Shown: one piece after another, positions 1 to 8,919 of the stretch | How the letters are laid out: every line of letters begins with the position of its first letter | How positions within the stretch are numbered: position 1 is the stretch's first letter | Notes under the pieces: model-generated | What the model saw: the letters and a program-made list of their open reading frames with translations, nothing else | Told to the model about the DNA's origin: nothing | The model's database searches: none | Assembly (NCBI GenBank): GCA_964645765.1 | Contig: CAZYBE010000015.1 | Span: forward strand, 12,979 to 76,978 | Source: CAZGMN01 sp964645765 | GTDB lineage: Bacteria > Acidobacteriota > Aminicenantia > Aminicenantales > Aminicenantaceae | Reading direction: 5' to 3' | DNA length: 64,000 bases | Position numbers and translations under genes: made by a program

Positions 1-1824
1 AAGGCAGAGGAGCCAGGAAAAGAAGAAGGGAAAAAGGATGAGGAAGAAGAATTGCCGGAGCTTGTTATCTGGCACTGGCTGGACAAGAGGCTTCAGCCCA
101 TGCAGCAGGTCCAGGAGAAAACGGACGAAAACTACAGCTATCTCTGCATCTATCATCCCCAAGAAAAAAAGTTCCTCAGGCTTGCCGACGATGAGCTGAG
201 GGATGTTGTCTCTGCTCCCAAAGAGCGCTGGGCGATCGGCTTTGATAATCGCGAATACGAGCTCACGGCGAACCTTGACGGACAACGCTATCAGGACATT
301 TACGTTATCGACCTCGATACAGGAGCCCGGGAGCTGGCTTTGAAAAAATGCCGCTGGTATTTTGGGCCATCTCCTGATGGAAGCCATTTTCTCTATTATG
401 ACGATGGGCATTATTACACCTATGAAATGGCAACAGGAAAAAAATACAACATCACCAAGGATGTCCCGACTTCTTTTATCGACGAAGAGGACGACCACAA
501 CGTGGCCAAACCACCCATCAGACCCGTAGGACCGGTTAAAGACGGAGTCTCTGTCCTCCTCTATGATAACTGGGATGTTTGGAACGTTCCAGTTCACGGC
601 GGCAAAGGTGTGAACCTTACCATAAACGGAAAAAAGGACGGAATCCGCTATGAACGCCGCTTCAGGCTCGACCCTGAGGAGAAAGGCATAGACCTTTCCG
701 GCCCGGTCTATTTTGGAGTATACGGGGAAAAGACCAAAAAAGGAGGAGTGGCTGTGGTTGAGAAAGGAAAGCCCCAGGCCAGGATGCTCCTCTGGGAAGA
801 TGCACTTTTTTCAAGGCTTATTAAAGCCAAGAAGGCCGAGGTCTATCTCCACACCCAAGAAACATACAAAGATTATCCTGATTATTACGCCACGAATGCC
901 TATCTGGAAAAAGGACAAAAAATAACAGAAGCCAACCCTCAACAGAAAGACTTTCTCTGGTCAAAAGGCTCGTTTCTCATCGACTACAGCAGTGCCAAAG
1001 GTCAAAAGCTTCAGGCTGCTCTTTTCCTCCCGGCAAACTATGAGAAGGGAAAGAGCTATCCGACAATCGTCTACATCTATGAGAAGCTCTCCCAGAATCT
1101 TAACCGCTATTTCACTCCATCAGCCAACGGGTTCAACAAGTCTGCCTACAACAGCCAAGGCTATGCAGTCTTGATGCCCGACATTGCCTATCTCGTGAAC
1201 GACCCTGGCATGTCCGCAGTCTGGTGCGTTCTTCCAGCCATCGAGGCTGCCATAGCCACTGGAGTGGTGGATAAGGACAGAGTGGCCATCCACGGCCATT
1301 CCTGGGGTGGCTACCAGACCGCTTTTCTCGTAACCCAGAGTGATATTTTTAAAGCAGCAGTGGCTGGAGCGCCGCTGACTGATATGATCAGCATGTATAG
1401 CTCGATCTACTGGAGCTCTGGCTCAACCAACCAGCCAATTTTTGAAAGCAGCCAGGGACGCTTCAAAGGCAGCTACTTGGAAAACCTGGAGGCTTACATC
1501 AGGAATTCCCCTGTCTATTTTGCCAAAAATGTCAAATCCCCGCTGCTTATCCTCCATAACGATAAAGATGGCGCTGTTGATTGGAACCAGGGTATCGAAT
1601 ATTTCAATACCCTAAGGCGCCTCGGCAAGCCAGTGGTCATGCTTCAATACAAGGGCGAAGAGCATGGCCTGAGGAAGCCCATCAACCAGGAGGATTACAC
1701 AGTCAGAATGCGCGAATTCTTCGACCATTATCTCCTGGGAAAACCTGCGCCGGAGTGGCTCGAGCAAGGAATTCCCTATATCAAGATGAAAGACCACCTC
1801 AAGGAGCTTTCCAAGAAGAAATAA
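1..1824 (+). CDS. S9-family prolyl oligopeptidase-like serine peptidase, 3' part
   Basis: The frame is open from the first base, so the true start lies upstream and this is a partial gene; the first codons are very charged (Lys/Glu rich). The C-terminal part is an alpha/beta-hydrolase with the S9 nucleophile elbow GHSWGGY, Ser at about codon 434 of the visible frame. An Asp pair in NDKDGAVDW (about 521-523) and His in EEHGLRKP (about 555) complete the expected triad. The preceding 300 codons look like the end of the beta-propeller that gates the active site in this family. Such enzymes cleave peptides after proline or release dipeptides, and are usually secreted in protein-degrading bacteria. 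The next gene lies 322 bases downstream. The family call is firm; the exact specificity (dipeptidyl- versus oligopeptidase) cannot be read from this piece. Confidence 0.9.
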   Translation, partial: KAEEPGKEEGKKDEEEELPELVIWHWLDKRLQPMQQVQEKTDENYSYLCIYHPQEKKFLRLADDELRDVVSAPKERWAIGFDNREYELTANLDGQRYQDIYVIDLDTGARELALKKCRWYFGPSPDGSHFLYYDDGHYYTYEMATGKKYNITKDVPTSFIDEEDDHNVAKPPIRPVGPVKDGVSVLLYDNWDVWNVPVHGGKGVNLTINGKKDGIRYERRFRLDPEEKGIDLSGPVYFGVYGEKTKKGGVAVVEKGKPQARMLLWEDALFSRLIKAKKAEVYLHTQETYKDYPDYYATNAYLEKGQKITEANPQQKDFLWSKGSFLIDYSSAKGQKLQAALFLPANYEKGKSYPTIVYIYEKLSQNLNRYFTPSANGFNKSAYNSQGYAVLMPDIAYLVNDPGMSAVWCVLPAIEAAIATGVVDKDRVAIHGHSWGGYQTAFLVTQSDIFKAAVAGAPLTDMISMYSSIYWSSGSTNQPIFESSQGRFKGSYLENLEAYIRNSPVYFAKNVKSPLLILHNDKDGAVDWNQGIEYFNTLRRLGKPVVMLQYKGEEHGLRKPINQEDYTVRMREFFDHYLLGKPAPEWLEQGIPYIKMKDHLKELSKKK

Positions 1825-2146
1825 GTAAATTCCTGAAAAGTGGCCCTTATTTCGGCTTATTGAGAGAAGGTTTGATAAAAAGGGGCGCTGGCTGTCGAGG
1901 AGCCAAGGTTTGGAAAAGGAAGCGGGGCTAAGGAGGATCCCTCTCCAGCCAGCATACTAATTATAATCAAGTAACTGTCAAAATGTCAAAAAAAATTTTT
2001 GATATAAGAATAATACCCAGAATCTAATCTGGAGACCCTCGGCTCTCTTGGCAAACTGCTAAGCGAACGAAACAGCCGAAAAGATATTGCTTTTAGGACA
2101 AAAATAAGATAAATTAGGCAAAAATTTTCCATGGAGGACTTATAAG
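1825..2146. other. Gene-free interval
   Basis: No convincing coding frame. It holds an 8-bp inverted repeat GCTGGCTG (1887-1894) / CAGCCAGC (1946-1953), which could fold behind the peptidase gene but has no T-run after it. A weak promoter lies near the right end, before the DUF4412 gene. Confidence 0.5.
2087..2115 (+). promoter_or_regulatory. Possible sigma-70 promoter for the DUF4412 gene
   Basis: TTGCTT (2087-2092), a 17-base spacer and TAAATT (2110-2115), about 30 bases before the start codon. Only a moderate match. Confidence 0.3.
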
Positions 2147-2884
2147 ATGAAAAAAATATCCGGGATTGTAGTTTCATTATTCGTCCTTACTCTGTTACTC
2201 TCCCCAATTCTGGCAAAGGCTGATATCTTCATCACCAAGACCAAGCACTCAGATGAAGTGGTCGTGATGGGCCAGGTTCAACCTGCCAAGGATGAGCAGG
2301 GAATCTCATGGATGGCAAATGACAGGATGAGGGATGACATAGGTGATATTTCAACTATTGCCAGACTCGACCTCAACAAAGTCTACATTATCAACAATAA
2401 AGACAAAACCTACTCTGAGATTGATTTGCCCATAGCCTTCGACAAAATTCTGCCTGCTGAAGCCATGCAATATTTGCAAATGATGCAAGTCACAGCAACC
2501 GTCAAAGATACCGGCGAGACTCAGAAGATTAAAGACTGGAACTGTAAAAAATACCTTGCGGAAATATCCGTCTTAATGATGGGAATGACCGTGCCGATGA
2601 CAATCGAAATGTGGACTTCAAAAGATCTAGGAATTGATTTAGACATTTACAAAAAGTTCCGCAATGAAACTCTCTTGCTGAGTCCTATGTTCAAAAATAT
2701 AATCGAAGAATTCCAGAAAATAGAGGATTATCCTGTGCTTACAAAAACTTCGATGACAATGATGGGTGCTGAGACAAAATATCAAGAGCAGGTCCTTTCG
2801 GTAGAGAAAAAAGACGCGCCACAAGGAACATACGACCTCCCCCAGGGCTATACAAAGACAGCCTATAATCCTTTCCAGAGATAA
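2147..2884 (+). CDS. Secreted DUF4412-like protein
   Basis: A 245-residue protein with a clear signal peptide (Lys pair, then a hydrophobic run to an Ala-Lys-Ala-type cleavage site near residue 25). The mature part is a beta-rich domain resembling DUF4412: an N-terminal segment around 'MGQVQPAK', a middle segment describing a stored state ('DKTYSEIDL'), and a C-terminal segment with 'EMWTSKDLGID'. Members are exported, of unknown function, and common in Acidobacteriota and Bacteroidota. GGAGG sits 8-12 bases before the ATG (TGGAGGACTTATAAG). It appears to be a single-gene unit with tRNA-Thr reading toward it downstream. The family assignment rests on pattern memory, so the domain name is less certain than the secretion. 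Confidence 0.7.
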   Translation: MKKISGIVVSLFVLTLLLSPILAKADIFITKTKHSDEVVVMGQVQPAKDEQGISWMANDRMRDDIGDISTIARLDLNKVYIINNKDKTYSEIDLPIAFDKILPAEAMQYLQMMQVTATVKDTGETQKIKDWNCKKYLAEISVLMMGMTVPMTIEMWTSKDLGIDLDIYKKFRNETLLLSPMFKNIIEEFQKIEDYPVLTKTSMTMMGAETKYQEQVLSVEKKDAPQGTYDLPQGYTKTAYNPFQR

Positions 2885-3026
2885 GACCCAAGAGAAGGAA
2901 AACGGATTTTTCTCTCACAGAGTCTTAAAACAAAAGATTCCTCAATTTTAATTCGGAGAAAGGTCTCTTCATCTGCAATCAGAGCTCTTGAGGTTTGATA
3001 AAAAGAGTTCCGCCATAACTATGGAA

Positions 3027-3099
<73 letters not shown>

Positions 3100-3129
3100 C
3101 CTTTAGGAAAACATTTACTGAACAGATAG

Positions 3130-3158
3130 AAAATAATTGAATGAGCACGGACTGTCAA
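3130..3158 (-). promoter_or_regulatory. Sigma-70 promoter of tRNA-Thr
   Basis: On the minus strand: TTGACA (3158-3153), a 17-base spacer and TATTTT (3135-3130), ending about 30 bases before the 5' end of the tRNA. Confidence 0.6.
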
Positions 3159-3202
3159 GCTTCGTTCGGCTTAAACCCTCCTAGAATCAAGATGAGTGCG
3201 TT

Positions 3203-3484
3203 GGTGAGGGTTGGGGGGTGAGGAGTCCCCTATGAAGCCTGAGCGGGCATGGTTTCTCTCCGAAGGAGAGAAGAGCGACCTTGGAGGGGGAACCGCTTCG
3301 CGTTCCCCCTTCCAACGCTTTCGCTGCCTCCCCTTCTCGGACGCTTCAAAGCGTCCTGCGACCAAGGGGTCATACCCCCTTGGAACCCCCCGCTGCTTTG
3401 CCGATGGCAAAGCAGCGAGGCTGAATGGGAGCTGATTTTCCTCGCTGGGGAAAATCAGCGTGCTCCGAATCTCCAACCCTCACC
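3203..3484. repeat. GC-rich multi-hairpin element with terminal inverted repeats
   Basis: A 282-base non-coding block bounded by a perfect 12-bp inverted repeat, GGTGAGGGTTGG (3203-3214) and CCAACCCTCACC (3473-3484). Inside is an almost unbroken chain of hairpins. They are 3254-3272 (8 bp, loop GAA); 3281-3315 (TTGGA-GGGGG-AAC arm with small bulges); 3339-3356 (7 bp); 3362-3383 (8 bp); 3391-3417 (perfect 12 bp, loop GAT); and 3431-3459 (perfect 11 bp, 7-base loop). Reading frames across it are arginine/serine/proline-rich and look accidental. It is visibly richer in G and C than its flanks. It could be a structured non-coding RNA, a MITE-like insertion or a mosaic of repetitive extragenic palindromes; the sequence alone does not decide. 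Confidence 0.7.
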
Positions 3485-3515
3485 TATATTACATAATAAG
3501 GGATATCTCCATTCT

Positions 3516-3543
3516 TTGACAATCCTCTCGAATTAGATAAAAT
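3516..3543 (+). promoter_or_regulatory. Sigma-70 promoter for smc
   Basis: TTGACA (3516-3521), a 16-base spacer and TAAAAT (3538-3543), about 62 bases before the smc start codon. Confidence 0.5.
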
Positions 3544-3605
3544 ATCTATTCCTTGAAAAACAAAAGAATTCGCTCAAGCGCGAAAGGCAAGCTTTATTAT
3601 AAAAG

Positions 3606-6600
3606 ATGATTATCAAGAAAATAGAACTTCAAGGATTTAAATCCTTCCCTGAAAGAACAAAAATCCTTTTGCATCCTGGAATAACCTGTATCGTTGGACC
3701 GAACGGCACAGGAAAAAGCAACATCGTCGACGCCCTGCTCTGGGTCTTGGGCGGACAGAGGATGAAATCTCAAAGAGCGGAAAGGAGCGGAGATGTCATT
3801 TTCAACGGGAATGCCAAAAAACCCCCGCTGGGAATGGCGGATGTCAACCTTTTCCTGAAGGACGATGAGGAGGAACTCGTCATCAGCCACCGGCTTTTCC
3901 GCTCGGGTGAAAGCGAATACAAGCTCAACGGCAAACTGGTCAGGCTAAAGGATATTCAGGACTCGCTCTGGAAAAAGGACATAGCTGAAAAAGAATATTT
4001 TGTTATCGAGCAGGGACAGATCGGTCTTTTCCTCAATTCCAAAGCCGCGGAGAAAAGGCTATTCCTGGAAGAAGCTGCTGGCACAGCCTTCTACAAGGAC
4101 AAGAAAAAGCAGGCCCAAAGCAAACTGGAGGACAGCGAGCAAAATTTGATACGCATTGAAGACATCATCGCCGAAGTCTTGAGAGCCAAGAATTCTCTCG
4201 CCAGACAGGCGGGGGCAGCGATCCGATACAAAAAATTGAGGGAGAAGATTCGCCAGCTGAAGTCTCTACATCACCGGAAAAAAATCGCCCTTCTTGAAAA
4301 AAATCTTCAAGAAATCACACAGCACTTCGAGGATTGTCTGAACCAAGAGACTTCAGCAGTCTCCCGGCTGAAAATAGAAGAGAAGAATTTGGGGAAGAAA
4401 CGGGCAGAACTCTGGAACCTTGAAAAATTGATCAAGGACCTCGAGAGAAGCTTGCTTTCCCAGAAATCTCATTTGGCCCGGTTCGCAACAGAAAAGGAAA
4501 GAGAGGCAAAGAGAATCGAGTTTCTCGCCGAGAAAAAAAACAGAGCCGCTGAGACTAAAGACGAGATTAGAGGGGAGATTTCCCAGCTCGAAAAAGAAAC
4601 GACAGAAGCTGCGGAAAATCTTGAAACGCTCAGCGAGCAACTGAAGGAGAAACAAAAGGCTTTGACGCAAGCCGAGGAGTCGAGCCTTGCCTCCAAGGAG
4701 AAACTCTCGGCCTGGGCCGATGATGTCAAAACAATGAGGAATGAGTACTTCCAAAAGCTCTCCGCCCTCACGGAAACGAAAAATGAAGGGGTCAAATTAG
4801 AGAAAGAAAGAGAGCTCGTCCTTCGCCAGAAAGAAAGGCTCGAACGCCAGCTGCAAGAAGAGCAAAACCTTCTCCAAGAGAAAGAGAGAGAGCTGGAGAG
4901 GCAAAAAAATGAGCTTCTTTGCGCTCAAGAGCTCAAAGATGAGATGGAAAAGACGATCATTTCCCAACAAAAAATGCTCGATGAGAACCTTGCCTCCCTC
5001 CAAAGCCTTCAGAGCAAAATCTCAGAGCTGGAAAGAAAAAAAGAGGAAGAAGCTCATCATCTTCAAGCCTTGGAGAGGCTGGAAAAAGAGGAGAGAAGTT
5101 CAGACCTGCCCCAGGATATTTCTGCTGCCTGGGGCATCTTGGCCGACCTGATTGAGGTCGATGCCGAGCATGCCCCTCTCATCGACATCTTCTGGAAGGA
5201 AGAAGCCAAAGCCACACTTATCCATGCTCAAGATTTTCTGAAAATTGCAGACAACAAAGAGATAAGAGGCCGCTTCCTTCTCCTCTCTTCCCAAAAAAAA
5301 GAAGAGACTTATCCCGAAATCCTTAATGACCCGCAAGTCCTGGGATTCTTCAAGGCTTATCTCCGTCCCAGCCCTAAAATTAAAGATTACCTCGCCCAGC
5401 TTCAAGAAGCTGTTGTGGTCAAAGATATAAAAAGCGCTGTCCAGCTCTGGCTCCGCTTCCCTTCCTTCAGCTATTTGACGCTCGAAGGAGACCTGCTTGC
5501 TTCCACAGGGCTTCTCAAACTGGGCCAGAAAAAAGAAGGAATTTTTACCTTGAACGAGGAGATAAAAAAAATAAAAGAGAACATTTCCCCCATCGAGAAG
5601 GAGATCGGGCCCTTGAGCCTGGAGCAAAAAGAAAAAATCGAACAAAAACAAAGACTGGAAGAAGAAACGAGGAAAGACATAAGCCTTCTCTCTGAACTTC
5701 AAGAGAAAATTGAAGAGACTGAGAAGGAGATGAGGTTCGACCATAAAGAGAGCGATAAAATTAAAACTCGCCTTGATCTCCTCGAAGAGGAGAACAGGAT
5801 TCTGACACAAGACCAAGAGGCTCTGGACAAGAGAATTGACGACTCGACGCTGAGAAGAAGAACACTTGAAGAGGAAGAAATGGCCTTAAAAAACAGTCTG
5901 GAGGAGAAAGAAAAGGAGGATTCGACGCTGCAGGAAGAGAACGAACAAAGAAAAAAATACTTTTTTGAGCTCAAAGCCAGCATCGACCTTCTCCAGGAAA
6001 AGATCAATAACCTCAATCTTCATCTGCAATCTCAAAGTCAGAGGAAAGAGATCTTGAAGGTCAAGACCGATTCCCTTCAGGAAGAAATCCAGAACTGCGA
6101 GATGGGGCAATCTCAAGCCAAAGAAACCCTCTCCGGCCTCTCCCAGAGGATAAGAGAGGCAGCAGAGGAAGGGAAGAGAATGGAAGCAGAGCTTTCTCTT
6201 AAAGAATCGAACCTTCAATTGCAGAAAAAAGAACAGCAAGAAATGGAGACGAGGATTGAGGAATTGAGAGAGGAATGCGAGCGAAGGAAGGAAGAGCGAG
6301 TGAAATGGGAAATCAGCAAAGCTGAGGGAGAAAGGGACTTTGTCAATTTAGAGGAGAGCTGCTGGCAAGAGCTCAAGAAATCCCTGAAGGAAGTGAAAGA
6401 GGAAATACCGGAAGAAAAGATTCTGGAAACAGACATCGAGGAAAAACTGGCAAAAGCCGACGAGGAGCTTCAAAAGTATAAATCCGTGAACTTGATGGCC
6501 GAGGAAGAATATTCAGCCCAAAAAAAGCGCTATGAATTTCTCATGGCCCAAAAGAAAGACCTGCGAGATTCTATCGATGCCACCAGGGAGGCCATCCAAA

Positions 6601-7097
6601 AGATTGACGAGGAGAGTAAGAGCCAATTCTTGAATGCCCTGGCTGAGGTCAACAAAAATCTTCAGGATGTCTTTTCGATTCTATTTAATGGAGGAAATGC
6701 AGAACTCAAACTTGTCGATTCAAGCCAGCCGTTGGAAAGCGGAGTGGAAATCATCGCCCAGCCCCCAGGAAAAAGGGTGCAGAGCCTTTCTCTTCTCTCT
6801 GGAGGAGAAAAGAGCTTGACCAGCCTTGCCTTCTTCTTCGCCCTCTTCCGCTACAAGCCCACGCCATTCTGCGTCCTCGATGAAATCGACGCTGCTCTTG
6901 ACGACGTGAACCTGACAAGATTTCTGGAATTGATGAAAAAGACAAAAAGCCAGACGCAATTCATTATCATCACTCATAACGTCAAGACCATGGAAGTGGC
7001 TGATTATATCTACGGGACAACCATGGCTGAGCCTAATATCACCAACCTTTATTCGATAAAAATTGAAAAAAAAGAAGACGGCTCAAAAAACGTTTGA
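3606..7097 (+). CDS. smc: Chromosome partition protein SMC
   Basis: 1163 residues, normal for bacterial SMC. This ATPase dimerises, associates with ScpA/ScpB and organises and segregates the chromosome. The N-terminal head has Walker A GPNGTGKSN (31-39). Long Lys/Glu-rich coiled coils flank a hinge at about 500-650 (around AAWGILADLIEVDAE). The C-terminal head carries the ABC signature LSGGEKS (about 1065) and Walker B FCVLDEIDAALDD (about 1090), with an ITHN switch histidine after it. The ATG lies just after a short A-rich leader with only a weak Shine-Dalgarno. It is transcribed from its own promoter and ends 103 bases before the symporter gene. Neither scpA nor scpB is next to it. Identification is certain from the two ATPase half-sites plus architecture. 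Confidence 0.97.
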   Translation: MIIKKIELQGFKSFPERTKILLHPGITCIVGPNGTGKSNIVDALLWVLGGQRMKSQRAERSGDVIFNGNAKKPPLGMADVNLFLKDDEEELVISHRLFRSGESEYKLNGKLVRLKDIQDSLWKKDIAEKEYFVIEQGQIGLFLNSKAAEKRLFLEEAAGTAFYKDKKKQAQSKLEDSEQNLIRIEDIIAEVLRAKNSLARQAGAAIRYKKLREKIRQLKSLHHRKKIALLEKNLQEITQHFEDCLNQETSAVSRLKIEEKNLGKKRAELWNLEKLIKDLERSLLSQKSHLARFATEKEREAKRIEFLAEKKNRAAETKDEIRGEISQLEKETTEAAENLETLSEQLKEKQKALTQAEESSLASKEKLSAWADDVKTMRNEYFQKLSALTETKNEGVKLEKERELVLRQKERLERQLQEEQNLLQEKERELERQKNELLCAQELKDEMEKTIISQQKMLDENLASLQSLQSKISELERKKEEEAHHLQALERLEKEERSSDLPQDISAAWGILADLIEVDAEHAPLIDIFWKEEAKATLIHAQDFLKIADNKEIRGRFLLLSSQKKEETYPEILNDPQVLGFFKAYLRPSPKIKDYLAQLQEAVVVKDIKSAVQLWLRFPSFSYLTLEGDLLASTGLLKLGQKKEGIFTLNEEIKKIKENISPIEKEIGPLSLEQKEKIEQKQRLEEETRKDISLLSELQEKIEETEKEMRFDHKESDKIKTRLDLLEEENRILTQDQEALDKRIDDSTLRRRTLEEEEMALKNSLEEKEKEDSTLQEENEQRKKYFFELKASIDLLQEKINNLNLHLQSQSQRKEILKVKTDSLQEEIQNCEMGQSQAKETLSGLSQRIREAAEEGKRMEAELSLKESNLQLQKKEQQEMETRIEELREECERRKEERVKWEISKAEGERDFVNLEESCWQELKKSLKEVKEEIPEEKILETDIEEKLAKADEELQKYKSVNLMAEEEYSAQKKRYEFLMAQKKDLRDSIDATREAIQKIDEESKSQFLNALAEVNKNLQDVFSILFNGGNAELKLVDSSQPLESGVEIIAQPPGKRVQSLSLLSGGEKSLTSLAFFFALFRYKPTPFCVLDEIDAALDDVNLTRFLELMKKTKSQTQFIIITHNVKTMEVADYIYGTTMAEPNITNLYSIKIEKKEDGSKNV

Positions 7098-7200
7098 AAG
7101 TTTTAAAAAGAATTGAAAGAATAGGAAGGATTTACTCTTTAGAAGCATATCATAAACATGCATGATGAGCTGAGAACTACGAAAAAACAAGGAGGGTTTC

Positions 7201-8919
7201 ATGTCAGTTTATCTCTACATCATCCTCGCCTATCTTCTCATCCTGACCGGCTTTAATTTTTACCGGGCAAGACGCATCAAGAGCCAGGAAGACTTCATGG
7301 TCGCTGGCCGTAAGCTCAAGCTGACCATCATGGTTTTTACGCTCATCTGCACCTGGATCGGCTCTGGGACGTTTATCGCCGGTGCTGAGTATGCTGCTCG
7401 CGCCGGCTGGTCTTCGCTGTGGCTTCCTGCTGGTGCCTGGATCGGCATCGTCGTCATCTATTTCCTGGCGGCCAAGATCCGCACCTTCGGCCAGTACACC
7501 ATCGGCGATATTCTGGAAGTCCGCTACGGCAAGTTCGCACGCCTCTTCGGGGCCATCGCCTTGATCATCGCCTTCACCACCATCGTCTCCTACCAGTTCC
7601 GGGCTGGAGGCTACATCCTCAACTTGGCGACCAAAGGCTCTGTGTCCGTCGAGCTGGGACAGGCAATCGCTGCCCTTTTCGTCATCTTGTTTACAGCCCT
7701 GGGAGGAATGGTAGCCGTGGCTCACACCGACCTTCCCAACGGCATCATTATCCTCCTCGCCTGTTGTGTGGCTTTGCCCTTCATCATAATATTCGCCGGC
7801 GGCGTGCATGCCGCCCCGGCTGCGCTGCCCGCACAGCACTTCGCTGTTTTTTCAGCCGACTTCGGCAAATATCCTGCCCTCAAGGCCGGAGGGTATTTCC
7901 TGGCTACAATGCTCCTCTTGATGGGCGTTCAGTCCATGTACCAGAAATTCTACTCCGCCAAGTCGCCGCGGGAGGCTAAGCGTGCTGTAGCCATCTGGAT
8001 TATCGGGACGATCCTGGTCGAGACGCTGGTGGTGGGAATCGCCATCTATTCCGCAACCGCTCACTGGACAGAGATCAAAGCCTTTGAAATCGCCGGGACC
8101 GTGAAGAACGAAGTGGCCACAAACAAGCTGCCGGCCACAGAGGCTATGCCGAGGGCGCTTACCCTAGCCCGTGAGTTAGAGACAAAAGGCAATGTAAAGC
8201 CTGGTCAAGTGGCTGATTTGACGAAAAAGTTGCAGGATACGTTTGCCGCTGCAGACACACCCCAGAAAGTGGCGGACATCCGTTCGGGAATCGACCCAGC
8301 CTCAGTTGTGCTCATCGCAGCCAAAGATATTGGCTCGATGGGCGGCATCGGCCTTGCCGCCGGCCTGCTGCTCCTCGGTGCAGCCTGTGTTGTGGTCCTC
8401 TCCACAGGGATGAACTACCTCCTCTCTCCCTCGACCAACATCATGCGTGACATTTACCAGAGGTTCATGAAGTCGGATGCTGACCAGAAGAAATTGGTGG
8501 CCCTGCAAAAAGTCTTCATCGTCATCCTGGGCGTATGCGCTTTCCTGATGATTTTCATTCCTACTGTCCTTCACTCTCGAATCTCGGTGCTCCGCTACGC
8601 TTTTTTTGCCTATACCATGTACGGCGTGTCTATTACTCCAGCGCTTATCGCTGCGCTCACCTGGAAACGAGCCACACGCATTGGCGGAATCACCTCCATC
8701 GTCTCGGGCGCAATCATGGCGCTCATCTTTGAGCTTGTCATCCCTAACGCTTTCCCCTCTGTGCTTAGGGGCGGCGACCCATGGGGTATCCCGAGCATCT
8801 ACCCGGCCATAGCCGTCTCTCTCCTTTTCTTGATCATCGGAAGCCTGTTGACCAAGAAGCCGGGCCCAGAGCAGCTTGAAAAACTTTTCCCTGCGAAAAT
8901 TTTACCCCAGGGGGAATAG
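7201..8919 (+). CDS. Sodium:solute symporter family (SSF) transporter
   Basis: 572 residues with about 13 predicted membrane helices spread along the whole length, typical of the SSS/SSF family (LeuT fold). The start is supported by CAAGGAGGG 5-10 bases upstream. The N-terminal 'DFMVAGRKL' and the 'GTFIAGAEYAARAGW' loop are family hallmarks just before and within TM1-TM2. The substrate cannot be read: the family moves sugars, proline, pantothenate, acetate or other small solutes with Na+. A hydrophilic insert of about 80 residues (roughly 295-375, Ala/Thr/Lys rich) sits between helices. The codon use is noticeably more GC-rich than in smc. The stop codon abuts the start of the deacetylase gene, so the two are almost certainly co-translated. 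Confidence 0.92.
   Translation: MSVYLYIILAYLLILTGFNFYRARRIKSQEDFMVAGRKLKLTIMVFTLICTWIGSGTFIAGAEYAARAGWSSLWLPAGAWIGIVVIYFLAAKIRTFGQYTIGDILEVRYGKFARLFGAIALIIAFTTIVSYQFRAGGYILNLATKGSVSVELGQAIAALFVILFTALGGMVAVAHTDLPNGIIILLACCVALPFIIIFAGGVHAAPAALPAQHFAVFSADFGKYPALKAGGYFLATMLLLMGVQSMYQKFYSAKSPREAKRAVAIWIIGTILVETLVVGIAIYSATAHWTEIKAFEIAGTVKNEVATNKLPATEAMPRALTLARELETKGNVKPGQVADLTKKLQDTFAAADTPQKVADIRSGIDPASVVLIAAKDIGSMGGIGLAAGLLLLGAACVVVLSTGMNYLLSPSTNIMRDIYQRFMKSDADQKKLVALQKVFIVILGVCAFLMIFIPTVLHSRISVLRYAFFAYTMYGVSITPALIAALTWKRATRIGGITSIVSGAIMALIFELVIPNAFPSVLRGGDPWGIPSIYPAIAVSLLFLIIGSLLTKKPGPEQLEKLFPAKILPQGE

Noticed and set aside
3171..3476. 101-codon minus-strand frame (and shorter plus-strand frames) over the hairpin element
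   Set aside because: The composition is low-complexity Arg/Ser/Pro, there is no ribosome site, and the palindromes explain the open frames.
5100..5816. 238-codon minus-strand frame inside smc
   Set aside because: Antisense shadow of the coiled-coil/hinge region; Phe/Leu-rich translation is the mirror of Lys/Glu codons.
7204..7839. 211-codon minus-strand frame inside the symporter gene
   Set aside because: Mirror of membrane-helix codons (Asp/Glu-rich), no start signal, and the sense gene is clear.
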